From Mallotus nudiflorus (lineage: Eukaryota > Streptophyta > Magnoliopsida > Malpighiales > Euphorbiaceae): a DNA stretch of 64,000 nt. This document shows, one piece after another, positions 15,086-26,040 of this stretch. The translations under genes were made by a program, and so were the position numbers. Location of the stretch: positions 204,501 through 268,500 of the forward strand of contig CANTUR010000605.1 of assembly GCA_947683625.1 (NCBI GenBank), given 5' to 3'. Numbering within the stretch: the first letter of the stretch is position 1; the number at the start of each line of letters is the position of its first letter. The notes beneath the pieces are model-generated. The model saw only the letters and a program-made list of their open reading frames with translations. It did no database searches and was not told the DNA's origin.

Positions 15086-17216
15086 AATTTCGTCGAATGA
15101 TAAGATACCATATAACTTGAATTGGGGTGATTTTTCCTTTTTAGGAAATGTAAATTTACGTGAGTACTTATGATATCCTCTTGCGATTCGCTACCTCGGG
15201 GTAACGTATAATTAAAATGTAAATTCATCTCATAGGGTTTTCCCTTTTCAGACTTATATGATTAACTTAAAAGATATTAGCAAGTTTATAAAAAAGGTGG
15301 ATGAACTAGAGGAAAAAAAATTAACTCAGAAATGAAAATATATTGAAACATGCATGAAAATTAACCTCTAGATATATAGTGCCTATGGTTCTCCATTATT
15401 GGCAAATGAGATGTGTCATTATTAACTTGCGAATCTTACCTATTTTGGTAGCATGCATTGACTTATAACCAATTATAATTAGCCAAGCTATAATGAGAAT
15501 ATGCTATGTAATTAGACCATGTTGGTTCATCAATTTTCCCTTTAATAAGGTTTGAAAAAATCTAAGCAATAAAGGAACTAAACACTTGAACAATCAGTAA
15601 TAGTTCACACTTATAGACCAATTCTCATGCTTCAAGGAGAACTAAGTAAAAAGTTGGTGATTTCATAACTAGTTTGGTTAAAGTATTTAGATATACTTGC
15701 CTTTAATTTGATAGTAGTGGTATCCCTTGGTTTACACTGGTTATGAGATATGATGGTATCCCTCAGTTCACATTGGTGATGAGACATATGGATATCCTTA
15801 GATTCATACTAGTTATGAGATAGGGATATCCCTCGATTCATTTATTGCTAGGTTGACTAAATAAATTTTCCTTTTTAGTGCTGACTTTTTTGGATGGTTT
15901 GAATAAATTAAGATGTTTCATGCATCAAGTTGGTTTGTATCTCCAATGGATTTAACAATTCGTTCAGATCGTCTTACATATGGGTTTAAGAATCCATGCA
16001 TCTTTTATTATTATGTTCCTCTTAGTGTGCTTGGTTCATGCAAACTCCGTTTTCCTTGAAGACCTATATAAGCATCGTTATTGCGAGCTGTATGACTTGT
16101 TCTTCAACATTGAGGGCTGTAAACCTCACTTCTTTGATAATAAAGGCTGTAAACCTCCATATCTAAGCTTGTCACAACACTATCATAGTAGATTATGCAT
16201 CCTCACGTGGTGCTGAAATCCTTAGGTTTTCTTCAAGGATTGTTGTTGGCATAGTCTTCTATATGTGTTCTCCGGTTACTTTTAACCTCCAACAAAGGTA
16301 GTTGGAAGTGTCCTGACATTTCTTTGCTCTTTTCTCTCAAGTGGTATGGTTTCTTACATGCGTTCTCTAGATACTTTTGACCTATGATGAGGGTATTCGG
16401 AAGTCTCATGGCATTTTCTTATTCTTCTCTCTTCGATAGTATGAGTTCCGTTAGATTTTTCACCACTGCCATAAGTTCTCAGAGTACAGCCACTACGACA
16501 GGCATCTATGTGGTCACTATTGGGTTGGTGTTCATAATGGAGGATTGAGTTTGTTAGGTTTATAGGGATGTTTCAGTGATGTTTATGGTAAGTGGAGGGT
16601 CATTATTTAGTATAGTTGAGAGGTTGATTGGTTGTTGGGTGTTGAGAGGTCTAATTCTGGCGAAGGTTGGTTATGGGGTTTGATAATGTGAATGCTTTCC
16701 CTCCTTATCTATGGGTACCATCATTGTCACGCTTACTGCACCAATGATATACTATTGATCCATTTTCTTGGTAGCTGAGGACATGTAAAATGAAGCCGAT
16801 AAGAGAGCTGGGTGGGGTCTCGGTGAGCCCACTTAGACGGCTAAGTCCGAAGAAGAAGAAGATGAAAATAATAGATGAACTAGGGTTTTTGTGCTAAGGG
16901 TTGCTTACCTCTTTCTTGCATAAGGATGTATATATATCCTTACTGTGTGCCAAGTGGCATTTGATGAATGGTGGAGTGTACTGTTCAAGTGGTCTTTTCT
17001 CCTTTTGGCCATGCATGCCTTTGTAGGATGGTTTTGGGTGTGTTGGTTTGGTCTGTGGGATCTTTGTATGGCTTGCTGGTTGCATTTATTTCCTGCCGTT
17101 GTCATCATCTAACAAAATTTTCCCTCCGGTGCAAGCACATAGAAATGGAAAATAAGTCCTTTAAGAAGTTGGGCCTTGCGGGCTTTTGCTAGGCTCGGTT
17201 TCTTTGGGCTGAATCT
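15086..17216. other. Unassigned repetitive region with a degenerate LTR-like segment
   Basis: No gene could be supported. It contains a short tandem array (15719-15841), two copies of GGCTGTAAACCTC near 16116 and 16146, and moderately GC-richer sequence at 16250-17200. The part around 16790-16930 (GGTCTCGGTGAGCCCACTT, then a leader-like stretch and TATATATCC) resembles the ends of some plant LTRs. Neither boundaries nor family could be set. An open frame at 15980-16216 starts with a hydrophobic stretch, but nothing else supports a gene. Confidence 0.4.
15719..15841. repeat. Tandem array, 3-4 copies of a 33-36 bp unit
   Basis: Units start near 15719, 15755, 15790 and 15823. Each has GGTATCCCTYRGTTCACAYT followed by GGTKATGAGAYATG. 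Copies diverge by several bases each. Confidence 0.75.
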
Positions 17217-17520
17217 TTGTATTATGTAGGAAAGGCCAGTTTTACTTGTACTAGAGGGTCGGGAGTAGCGTTCAAGGCCCTTGAAGAAGATGTTCCAACC
17301 ACTAACAGGATCGCCGACCCATCCACATCTTCCATTGCCAAACAGCCCTCTGTTATGGGAGCCTTAGTCGAGGACAAGCCTCATTCTGCTAATGATGCTT
17401 GAAGGAAGCTCTAGATCCTTTGCTTATGATTCGCCAGCAGGAGCAGGAAGCCCTTGCCTATATAAAGAATAAACCTGTGCAAATGGCTCTCATTCGCAAA
17501 TCAATAAACTTCTTTTCTTC
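17217..17520 (+). pseudogene. Unidentified gene-like fragment
   Basis: A reading frame (17217-17402) continues in another frame (17399-17520) into a charged stretch, PLLMIRQQEQEALAYIKNKP. Composition is less AT-rich than the flanks. The join needs a frameshift around 17400. It is followed by a T-rich, intron-like stretch ending in TTACAG at 18055, before the BT4-like exon. I do not recognise the protein. It could be an upstream exon of that broken gene or a separately captured fragment. Confidence 0.35.
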
Positions 17521-18055
17521 TTTATTACTACTACTCTCTTTTATATTGATTACCTGTCCTATGTCCTGTGTTGTATTATTCTTTTTTTCACTTGAATTCA
17601 CTTCTTGCAAAATCATTTCACTTTTGGCATGATTTCTTTTTTCCTAGAATACCTTGCTCATTTATCAGATTCTAGCAACTATAAAGTTATTTTTCGAAAT
17701 AGATTCAATTGAATTAGACTTTCAAAGCAAGGTCAAACATGAAAGCATTTCTATTTATTGATGAATTGTTAATTCCACAATCTTGTGTATTTATGTATTT
17801 AAATCTTGATTAAAAGCTTAATAAAAGTGTCTCTTTCAGTTTAATATTTATTGTGCCCATAACCTGTTTGTTAAAAGCTCTTTTTTTTTTCTTTATCTCT
17901 TTACTGTTTACAAAGAAAAGCTTGTGAGTTAATCACTTTTACTCTATCATGCTCATGCTAATATTCTTGTAAAATAACTAATTCTGCACATCTTGCTCTA
18001 GTTGTGATAATATATTATTTATTTTGGTATTGATAAGGTAGTTTTCTTCTTACAG

Positions 18056-18276
18056 GGAATGGCTTATCCTGTGATGAAAGGCATGTTAAAGCAAGCAAAA
18101 GTTCATGGTCGACTACGATCAATCTCAATTTTGGGTATTCCCCATGATTCTGTTCAAGTTTTTATTCGATTCTTGTATTCTTACGGTTTTCCATTACCGA
18201 AGGATGGAGGGCAATGAAACAGAGCCACCCTGTGGTCGAAAAGGAAATTATCGAGTCAATGATTGATGATGATAAT
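18056..18276 (+). pseudogene. BTB/POZ and TAZ domain protein (BT4-like) exon with internal deletion
   Basis: After a good splice acceptor (TTCTTACAG), the translation GMAYPVMKGMLKQAKVHGRL... continues to VQVFIRFLYS. This matches the second half of the BTB domain in plant BT4-type proteins, which bind CUL3 and calmodulin and act as nuclear adaptor-regulators (family knowledge). At about 18195-18206 the frame shifts. A second block, EGWRAMKQSHPVVEKEIIES (18201-18260), matches a region that lies roughly 100 residues further on in the family. It ends in DDDN before a GT donor (18277). The intervening part, the TAZ zinc finger and the calmodulin-binding tail are absent here. A deleted, non-functional copy is the simplest reading. 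Confidence 0.7.
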
Positions 18277-18838
18277 GTAAAATTTCATATCTTCTAAACC
18301 CGTTTTTGGTTAATTGGACTCATACTGGTTCTAAATCTGAAGTTTTTATTGATAATAGAGAGAACTAGAGTTTTTTTTTTTTAGTTTAAAAGTATGTACC
18401 GTTTGAGAGGGGCTTGAAAAGCTGATTTTTTTTTTTTATAAATATATTTGGCAAAAAAAAAAAAAAAAAGGGCTTATTGGAGCCTGGAGTTAAACATAGG
18501 GTCGAAAATGCACCTTTACCCAAATATATTTAAACACTAATTATTAACTGTTCTCCCAACAATCATATTGGGATAAAGAAACTGCAATATCTATCAGCTA
18601 CTCATTCTTATTCTTTTTTTTTTTTTGGTTGCTAGGAAAATTTAGATGATAACAGAAAAAAATTTGAGTTTGGTCATTCTTACCTGAGATTAAACTTTTT
18701 TTTTTCTTTTACAGTTTTGACTCGAAAATCAAATCAATAATAATTAGCCAAATTTTACAATTTTTCTTAAAAAATTTTCAAAATCATTATTTTATTAGTT
18801 ATTTAATAAAAACTCCTTTTAAAACTCAAAAATTAAAA
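18277..18838. other. AT-rich non-coding stretch with homopolymer runs
   Basis: Contains poly-T and poly-A runs (18370-18382, 18427-18436, 18454-18469) and no supported gene. It may be a decayed intron after the BT4-like exon. Confidence 0.4.
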
Positions 18839-19837
18839 AAAACTAGTTGTATATTCGCGAGTTGCACCAACTATTAGTTAATATATTATTTATCTATATT
18901 TTAATATATTTTATTAGTAAAAAATTTAAATTATATATATATATAAATTGAAAAATAGTATAATAAAATTTTTTAGCAGAAACAAATAGTATATCAAATT
19001 TTTATTAATTGTATAATAAATAGTATAATAATTAGTATAGACGTTGAGGTTTAATGATGTTACATATAAAATTTTAAAAGTGAATATTGATATACAAGAT
19101 TAGTTATAAATTTAATTTTTGTTACCATAATTTTTTAGCTATAATAAGATTAGTTTTTAAAATTATTATATTAGTATTAGAGTCTATATAGTAGTATTTT
19201 AGTTGAAAAATAATACTAAATAATTATTATATTATTATACATTTATTTTTTTTAAATTAATTTTAATTGTTTGAAAAAAATATTTCAGTGATTTAAAATG
19301 AAAAAATATATAATATATAACTATTTTTATAATTTAAGTAGTATTTAGATATGTATAATAATATTTTAGTTACAAAATAATACTAAATAAATATGGTAAT
19401 TATTTTATTTTTAATAAAAAATTAAGATTTTTAATAAGTTGACACATTAATTTTTAGAATTAATAGTTAAATATAAAATTAAACACTTGTTAAATTTTTT
19501 GTTTAATGATTTTAGGGCTCACAACTTTATATATATATAATGAACATATTATTACTTTTTATATGTCACATTTGATTTAGTGAGTGAGAATAATAAACAA
19601 ATATATTATATTATGAAAGCAAATTACATTCTTCAATTTTTCATTACATTCTTCGTTTAAAATTATTCATTATATAAATTTTAATACATATAATTCTCTA
19701 TATAAAATCTATTATTTCTAATTAATCAAATAAATATAAAACTTTTACCACTAAAAATATATTAAAATAAATAATTAATTTAAATAATTAATTTATTAAT
19801 AAATAGTCTGAACAATGTGCGAATCAACAACTAGTTA
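18839..19837. mobile_element. Candidate non-autonomous DNA transposon, ~1 kb, with terminal inverted repeats
   Basis: The left end AACTAGTTGTATATTCGC (18841) and the right end, read on minus as AACTAGTTGTTGATTCGC (from 19836), form inverted repeats of about 18-21 bp with two or three mismatches. The interior is more than 80% AT with no coding capacity. The bases outside the ends do not give a clear target duplication, so the superfamily is not assigned. Confidence 0.5.
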
Positions 19838-21406
19838 ATCCTTCTTAGAACGGAAGTTCTATTTCGATAATTATTAACATATATTGCTATAGCTGTAGAA
19901 AGATAATGTAATTCATAAACAAACAAAACGAAAATAACTAATCAACCAAAAAGCTCAGGCATATGATAAATTTTATTATAGTTATTCCTCATTTGGTTGT
20001 TGAGAATCATTATTAACAAGAAAAAATTATAATTTTATATAAGCTAATTTATAAATATAATATTATAATTCTTAAAATAATTTTAATTTAAAATAAAATT
20101 ACCCATTAATATTTTCAAATATTCAAATTAAGGAAAAAAAAAAACCTCTAATTCAATAGAAAAACCTCATTTGGAATACGTTTAATATCGTACTAAAAGT
20201 TAAGAAACTTTACCAAAATTTAAGGAACATTTGTATAAATAGTATCTGGATCACTGAATGTTTGATTTTTTGCTATTACGATGTTTCAATTGCCTTCGTT
20301 TTCTCTTTTTCTTTTTAAAATTTTTTGTTTTCGGTTACCACTTATCATATTTTAGATTGACAATAATATTTATTATACTTTACTTTATTTTATTTTATTT
20401 TTTATTTGATAAATGCAAATCTCTTATCTATTTGTTTTATTTGATTTTTGAAAAATTTTGAATTTTCTTTTATATGCAATTTGATTCCTACTTGAAATTT
20501 GAATTTTTCTTCATTTGTGAAAATTTTATTAATTTTTCTATGATTGGACTTATTTAAAGATCAAAGAGTTAATATGTGGCTAATTAAAGTCACTGAGTGA
20601 AGCGTAACGATTACCGAGTTGCAAACTATAAAAACTCTGTTAATGCAATTAAAAAATAGTGACAAAAAATTTCACACTAATTAAAATTTATTTTGATATT
20701 TTTTGATTGTACTTTTGTTTTACATTATCTTTTTATTAAGATATATTTTTGATTTTCATAAATAAATGATTAATCTTTTCTCTCAAAAGAAAAAATTAGA
20801 AACTTTGAACTAAAGAAATAAAAAAAAATTAAACCTTTAAAATTCATCAATTATTCAATTAAAAAAATTATTAGGATTGATTAATATTTATTCTTTGAAT
20901 TTTTTTTATTCTTATACAGTTTTGCAAAAAAGTTATATTGATAAAATATTAATTTTTACTATTTTATTTTTCAAACTAAAAAAAATAAATTTTCACTAAT
21001 TAAAACTTATAGAAAACAATTTATTTAATTGTTAGTTACTGATCCATAAATGTATCATTACGTCTTTGGTTCTTGGCTAATTAAGTAAGTAATGCATTTT
21101 TTACCAAATATTTTTGTATATATAATTTTTCCAGTCATCCATTAAAAAAATCAGTTGTTTTTTTCTTTTTCATATTTTAAAATTGTACATAACACATACT
21201 TTAAGTCAGAACATGATACACTTCTTCATAAAACCATAATAATTTATTTTTATTGGTGAAAAATTAATAGAAACATACGTAAATTAATTTTTACTTTTAT
21301 TCTTTAGAAAATTAACTTTACATATTATTTGTATATAAAAGACAAAATTAAGTGTTTTATAGTCATTATAATTATAATTCATGCACTAATTATATTTTAC
21401 CCGATT
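19838..21406. other. AT-rich intergenic sequence
   Basis: Extremely AT-rich with short open frames only (for example 20258-20461, Phe/Leu-rich and low complexity). No gene or element could be supported. Confidence 0.5.
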
Positions 21407-21838
21407 AAAAACAATAATTCCATCACAACAATTTGTGTCTTTAAGTATAAAATCATTAGAGATATAAATTGTGTTAGTTTTTTTTTTTTTTCCGAAAAAA
21501 AAGGTATGGTTATTGAATTTGATTACCCATAGTCTCAATCTTTGTATTTTATATGGATAGAAGAGGTGCCTTTTTCAATTCGAAAGAGAAATAGGTGCCT
21601 TTTGAAGTCTAAGACTTAATTAAAAACAATTTGTTATAACGACAATTTGTTTATTAAGTATAAAGTCATTTGGAGATATAAATTGTGGTAGTTTTCAAAA
21701 AAAAAAAAAAGAAAAAAAAGGTATTGTCATTGAATTTGATTGCCCCACGGTCCCAATCTATATATTTTATTTGGATGAAAGAGGTGCCTTTTTCCATACA
21801 AAAAAGAAATAGATGCTTTTGAAGTCTAAGACTTAATT
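21407..21838. repeat. Two-copy direct tandem duplication, period 217 bp
   Basis: Matching landmarks are offset by exactly 217 bases: GGTATGGTTATTGAATTTGA (21503) with GGTATTGTCATTGAATTTGA (21720), and GAAGTCTAAGACTTAATT (21604) with the same string at 21821. The copies differ at many sites, so the duplication is not recent. Confidence 0.85.
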
Positions 21839-22276
21839 GTTACTAAAATTTTAAGTGCTAATTTCGCCTAATTAGTAATATTAAAATTGTCAAACTTAAT
21901 ATTACACAAATATATAATAAAAATATAAAAATTGCATAATTACAACTAGTAGTAAGATTAACAGAATACATACACTGATATAATCAAAATATAATATTAT
22001 TTGTATATGATACAATTAAAACGATATATTATTTGAATATTATAAGTATTTGAAACTCAAAACAATATTTCAAACTCAAAAAAATATTTAAAAATTAAAA
22101 AAATATCTCAAATTCATACATACAATATACTATTTGAATATCACATGTATGTGAAACTTCAAAGTCATATATGATACTAAAACTAGTATATTATATGAAT
22201 ATTATTTAAATATTTTCCTCTAACCAAAAGTATGTTTTCTTAATATTAATCATATTTGAAAACTCAAAATAGTATC
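21839..22276. other. AT-rich flank of the Athila-like element
   Basis: Low-complexity AT-rich sequence with repeated AAACTCAAAA and ATTATTTGAATAT motifs. No gene is seen. Confidence 0.45.
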
Positions 22277-23672
22277 TGTTGGTGCGAAATTGCAAATAGA
22301 ATTAGGTTCATTTTATCATTCATTCATTGGTTTAATAAGCATTTAGCATATGATAACATATAGGATTAGATAGTTTTATGTTTTATTTGGTTTTTGTTAA
22401 GGAGAAGAGATATGGAGGTGCTTGGTGATGGTTGGAGGCAAAAAGAGGAAGAATTGAAGCATAGGTTGCAGAGTGAGCATTATGTCGCAATTGCGAACAT
22501 GCAATCCCAGGTCATGGCCCCTTTGGGATTGTAATTCAACATGCAATTGTAGGTTCCCAAATGGGAAAACTCTTTATGGCGAGCGTAACATTTTCGTGAT
22601 CATTACCCTTCTCCAAATGCCCTTCTTCCACGATTGCAACTTCATCCACGACGGTGACAAGCTTGTTTTTAGCACATAACATGCTGAGGTGGACGTTTAA
22701 AAAAAGAAAATCTAGAGGAGGTGAAAGGACATTCTAGAGAGGCTATAAAAGGAAAAAGACTACAATTTTGAAATCAATAAATTAGGAAAGAGATCAATCT
22801 TAGAGAGAAAGAAACATAACAACCATGAGAGAGAAAAGGGAGTAAAAGGGGAAAATGAGTCAAGAAGAAAAAGAGAACATCCATTGAAGATTTAAGCTTC
22901 TTGATAACAATTTCTCTTTCCTTTTTTTTTTACTTCATTTTCATTTCCTAATTCTCTTGGGTTGTATTGAATATTGAATGAGTTTTTATTTTTATTGTTG
23001 GGATTTTGAAAACCTATTTGAATCAAGTTTATTTTTATAGATTCTTTCTTGTTTAATGCATATTGTGTGTATTGAGCTTTTGATGAGTGTTGTATTATGG
23101 CTAAATGCATTTTTAGTCTAGATTTATGCATTGTGAGTTGATAGATCTAGTATACCTATAAATACTTATTGAATGATCAATGACTTGAGAAAGCTTGAAC
23201 CCATTCAACCCTTCATAAGCTCATATAATGCCTAATATGTTTAATGTTAACTTACTTTCATAGTGAGGATGAAAATTAAGCTATGATTATGAGTTCTAAT
23301 ATATGCATATTAGTAGAGTTTAACATTACTTAAGAGAGAGTGTTAAATGATTCTAGGAAGCTTGAGGTATGCATATGATTTTATTGGACTATAACTTGAC
23401 TTGAGGATGATATGGTACGCCATTCCTCAATAATATAATTTTAACATCAATTGATTTCCCTATTTAGTGCTTCATTTTAATCCATTTAACATTTCTTAAC
23501 TTGTTAAGTATTTAGTCTATTCATTATTATAATAAAGTCTAATTTGCAAGCTTTAAACATATTAAACTAAAGCTAATAGGTCATTAGTCCCCAATCCTCA
23601 TGTGAAGGATATGTTGCTCTCTCTATATTACTTGTTGACCTATGCACTTGTGGTGATTAATTTCAATCAACA
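22277..23672 (+). mobile_element. 5' LTR of an Athila-like Ty3/gypsy element
   Basis: It runs from TGTTGGTGCGAAATTGC to CAATCAACA, 1,396 bp. It aligns along its length with 29279-30702; for example, the run ending GGAGGTGCTTGGTGATG occurs in both. The end is fixed by the adjacent primer binding site at 23677. The target duplication cannot be tested because no third LTR is present. Confidence 0.85.
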
Positions 23673-23676
23673 AATT

Positions 23677-23699
23677 TTTAGCACCACTGCCAGAGATTG
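23677..23699 (+). other. Decayed tRNA primer binding site (Athila type)
   Basis: TTTTTAGCACCACTGCCAGA corresponds to the usual Athila primer site TTTTTGGCGCCGTTGCCGGG. The differences are G-to-A or C-to-T changes, mostly at CpG positions, as expected from long methylation-driven decay. Confidence 0.7.
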
Positions 23700-23809
23700 A
23701 TGGAGCTAACATTATAATTAATGATAGTTTATTTCAATCAGAGAATATTTTCTTTTTGGAACTCTATTTTTAATTCTGTTTTACCCTATTTTTAGGTGCT
23801 ATAGTCACT

Positions 23810-26040
23810 ATGTATGCAAACTAAACATACTCATAAAGAACCTCTGATTTGTATCTGAGACTTATCCAAAGTTGAAAAGGAGAATTATAGGAAAAAGACA
23901 AGTGCAGCTAAAATGGTAGAATAATAACAGAGAGCAATTGAAAGGACTCTTTTAAAGTTCACCATGCTGAGCTTAAAAGATGCTCAACAGAGCATTACAC
24001 TCCTGAATGTCTAAGCCAACAGCTTCGAGATTAAATTAGCGCTATTGCGAATGATCCAATCTATAGTCCAATTCTATGGCTTGCCCTCTAAAGATCCATT
24101 ACACATATATGGAACTTTCTTGAGATATGTGACACCTTTAAATATAATAGAGTATTTGATGATGCTATTTGCTTAAAACTGTTCCCTTTTACTCTAAAAA
24201 TAGAGCCAAAACATGTTTTAACTCACAGCCACCTGCATCAATCACCACATAGGACCTCCTAGTAAGAGCATTTTTGGCTAAATACTTTCCTCCTATAAAA
24301 ATAGCAAAAATCATTAAAGACATTACTACTTTTTAGTAATTTAACATTGATTATTTATGCGATGCTTGAGAAAGATTTAAGGAGCTGCAATGAAGTTGCA
24401 AACATTATGGTCTTCTTAAAGACATTTTTATTCGAACCTTTTATAATGTTGTAATAAGGTCCACAAGGGACACTATCGATGCAGCTACTGAAGGATCACT
24501 CATGAACAAGACTATGGATAAAGCTTTTGAACTCTTTGAAGAATGGCCAACAATAATTGCATATGGCCCTCAAAAAGACATTTGGCTCCTAGAAAATTAT
24601 GAAAACTCGAAGTTGATGATGTTACATTGATATAAGTATAACTTATTGTATTAAATAAAAAATTAGTGATTTGTCATCAAGAGGTAATACTATTCCACCT
24701 TCTTCTTCAGCTATATTCTGTGAGCATTGCCATATGTTTTGTGAGTGTGGTTTTGGAAGTGGAAATATATATAGAGATGGTACATTGGAGAATTATAGCT
24801 TTGTTGGAAACTAACTTCAACCAAGGCAACCAAATAACAATCTATATTTAAGTACTTACAACTAAGGTTAAAAAAACCACCTAACTTTTCATGGAACAAT
24901 AACCAAAACTCATAAGGATTCTCCAATCAGTTCTCTAAACCAAGATCACCACCTAGATTCTAAGCTAAGTGGATTGATGAGAGATTTATAGTTATGGCAA
25001 TAAAGTTTGACAAGTTCTTGGAAGCTATTAGCTCAAAATTGACTAACCACAGTGAGAAATATGACTAAATCCTTAAGAATCATGCTTTATCAATTCATAA
25101 CATAAAGGTTCAACTTGGTCATCTAGCAAATGTGGTTGCTACGAGAGCTCAAGGCCATCTTCTAAGCAATACTAAAGTCAATATGAAAGAGCAAGTGAAG
25201 GCTGTCACCTTATGGAGTGGAAAAGAACTTCAAGCATTAAAATTAGTTCCATAGAAGTTAGATAATGACAAAGAAAATTAAGAGTTGAGAAGTGAAGAAG
25301 CACAAGAGAAATCCAAAGAGCATAAGTTTGAAGAACCCAAAGAGAAGCAAGTAGAGCAACCAACCATTGTTGACACATCTAAATATGCTCCAAGATTGCC
25401 TTTTCCTTTGAGGAAATGGAAAATGAACAAAGATGAGAAATGGTTTGCTAAATTTCTTGAGACTTTTAAGAAATTAGAGCTGAAGCTACCTCATTGAATG
25501 AAATGCCAAAGTACGTAAAGTTCCTCAAAGACATTATCACTAATAAGTGAAAATAGAATGACAATGAGATGGTGCCTCTTATGGAGACTTGTAGCTCAAT
25601 CATTTTAAGTAAAATTCCAATCAAGCTTAAAGATCTAAGGAGTTTTACAATTCCTTATATACTTGGTTCACAAAAATTTTCTAAATGTTTGTGTGACTTA
25701 GGAGCTAGCATTAACCTTATGCCTCTTTCATTTTTTAGGAAATTGAAGCTCGAGAAGTCAACAATATCAATATGAATCTTCAACTTGTTGATCATTTAAT
25801 CAAAAAGCCATATGAAGTAGTTAAAGATGTGCTTGTCAAGGTTAATAATTTTATGTTTTCGATTGATTTTATAATTTTAGATTTTGAGCATAATAAGAAT
25901 TGTCCTCTTAGCTTAGGGAGGCCATTTCTTAACATTGAGAAGGCTTTGATTGATGTTCATAAAGGCAAGATTACCTTGCAAGTTGGAAAAGAAAAGGAGG
26001 AATATAGGATGAAAAAATTCATAAGAGATTTCTAAAATGA
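23810..26040 (+). pseudogene. Athila-like gag and retropepsin
   Basis: The gag region (23860-24900) is heavily broken. It retains recognisable blocks such as NCSLLLxK (LRLFPFTL-type), IFG and AFELFEEWP (about 24517-24550). A spacer (24960-25500) leads to the protease. The protease is well preserved: the active-site block CLCDLGASINLMP lies at about 25690-25730. A frame change at 25770 follows, then HLIKKPYEVVKDVLVKV and the LSLGRPFL flap/C-terminal block near 25909, ending at 26035. The protein would process the polyprotein in virus-like particles. Similarity is to plant Athila/Tat gag-protease; the subfamily is inferred. No frame downstream reads as RT, RNase H or integrase. Confidence 0.82.

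Noticed and set aside
15980..16216. 78-codon frame starting with a hydrophobic, signal-peptide-like segment
   Set aside because: Downstream sequence is repeat-like (two copies of GGCTGTAAACCTC), with no recognised domain, promoter or splice support.
16894..17192. Overlapping frames on both strands near 17000
   Set aside because: The two strands overlap fully and neither shows a domain; the region looks like degenerate LTR sequence.
20258..20461. 67-codon Phe/Leu-rich frame
   Set aside because: Low-complexity AT-rich DNA with no neighbouring signals; expected by chance.
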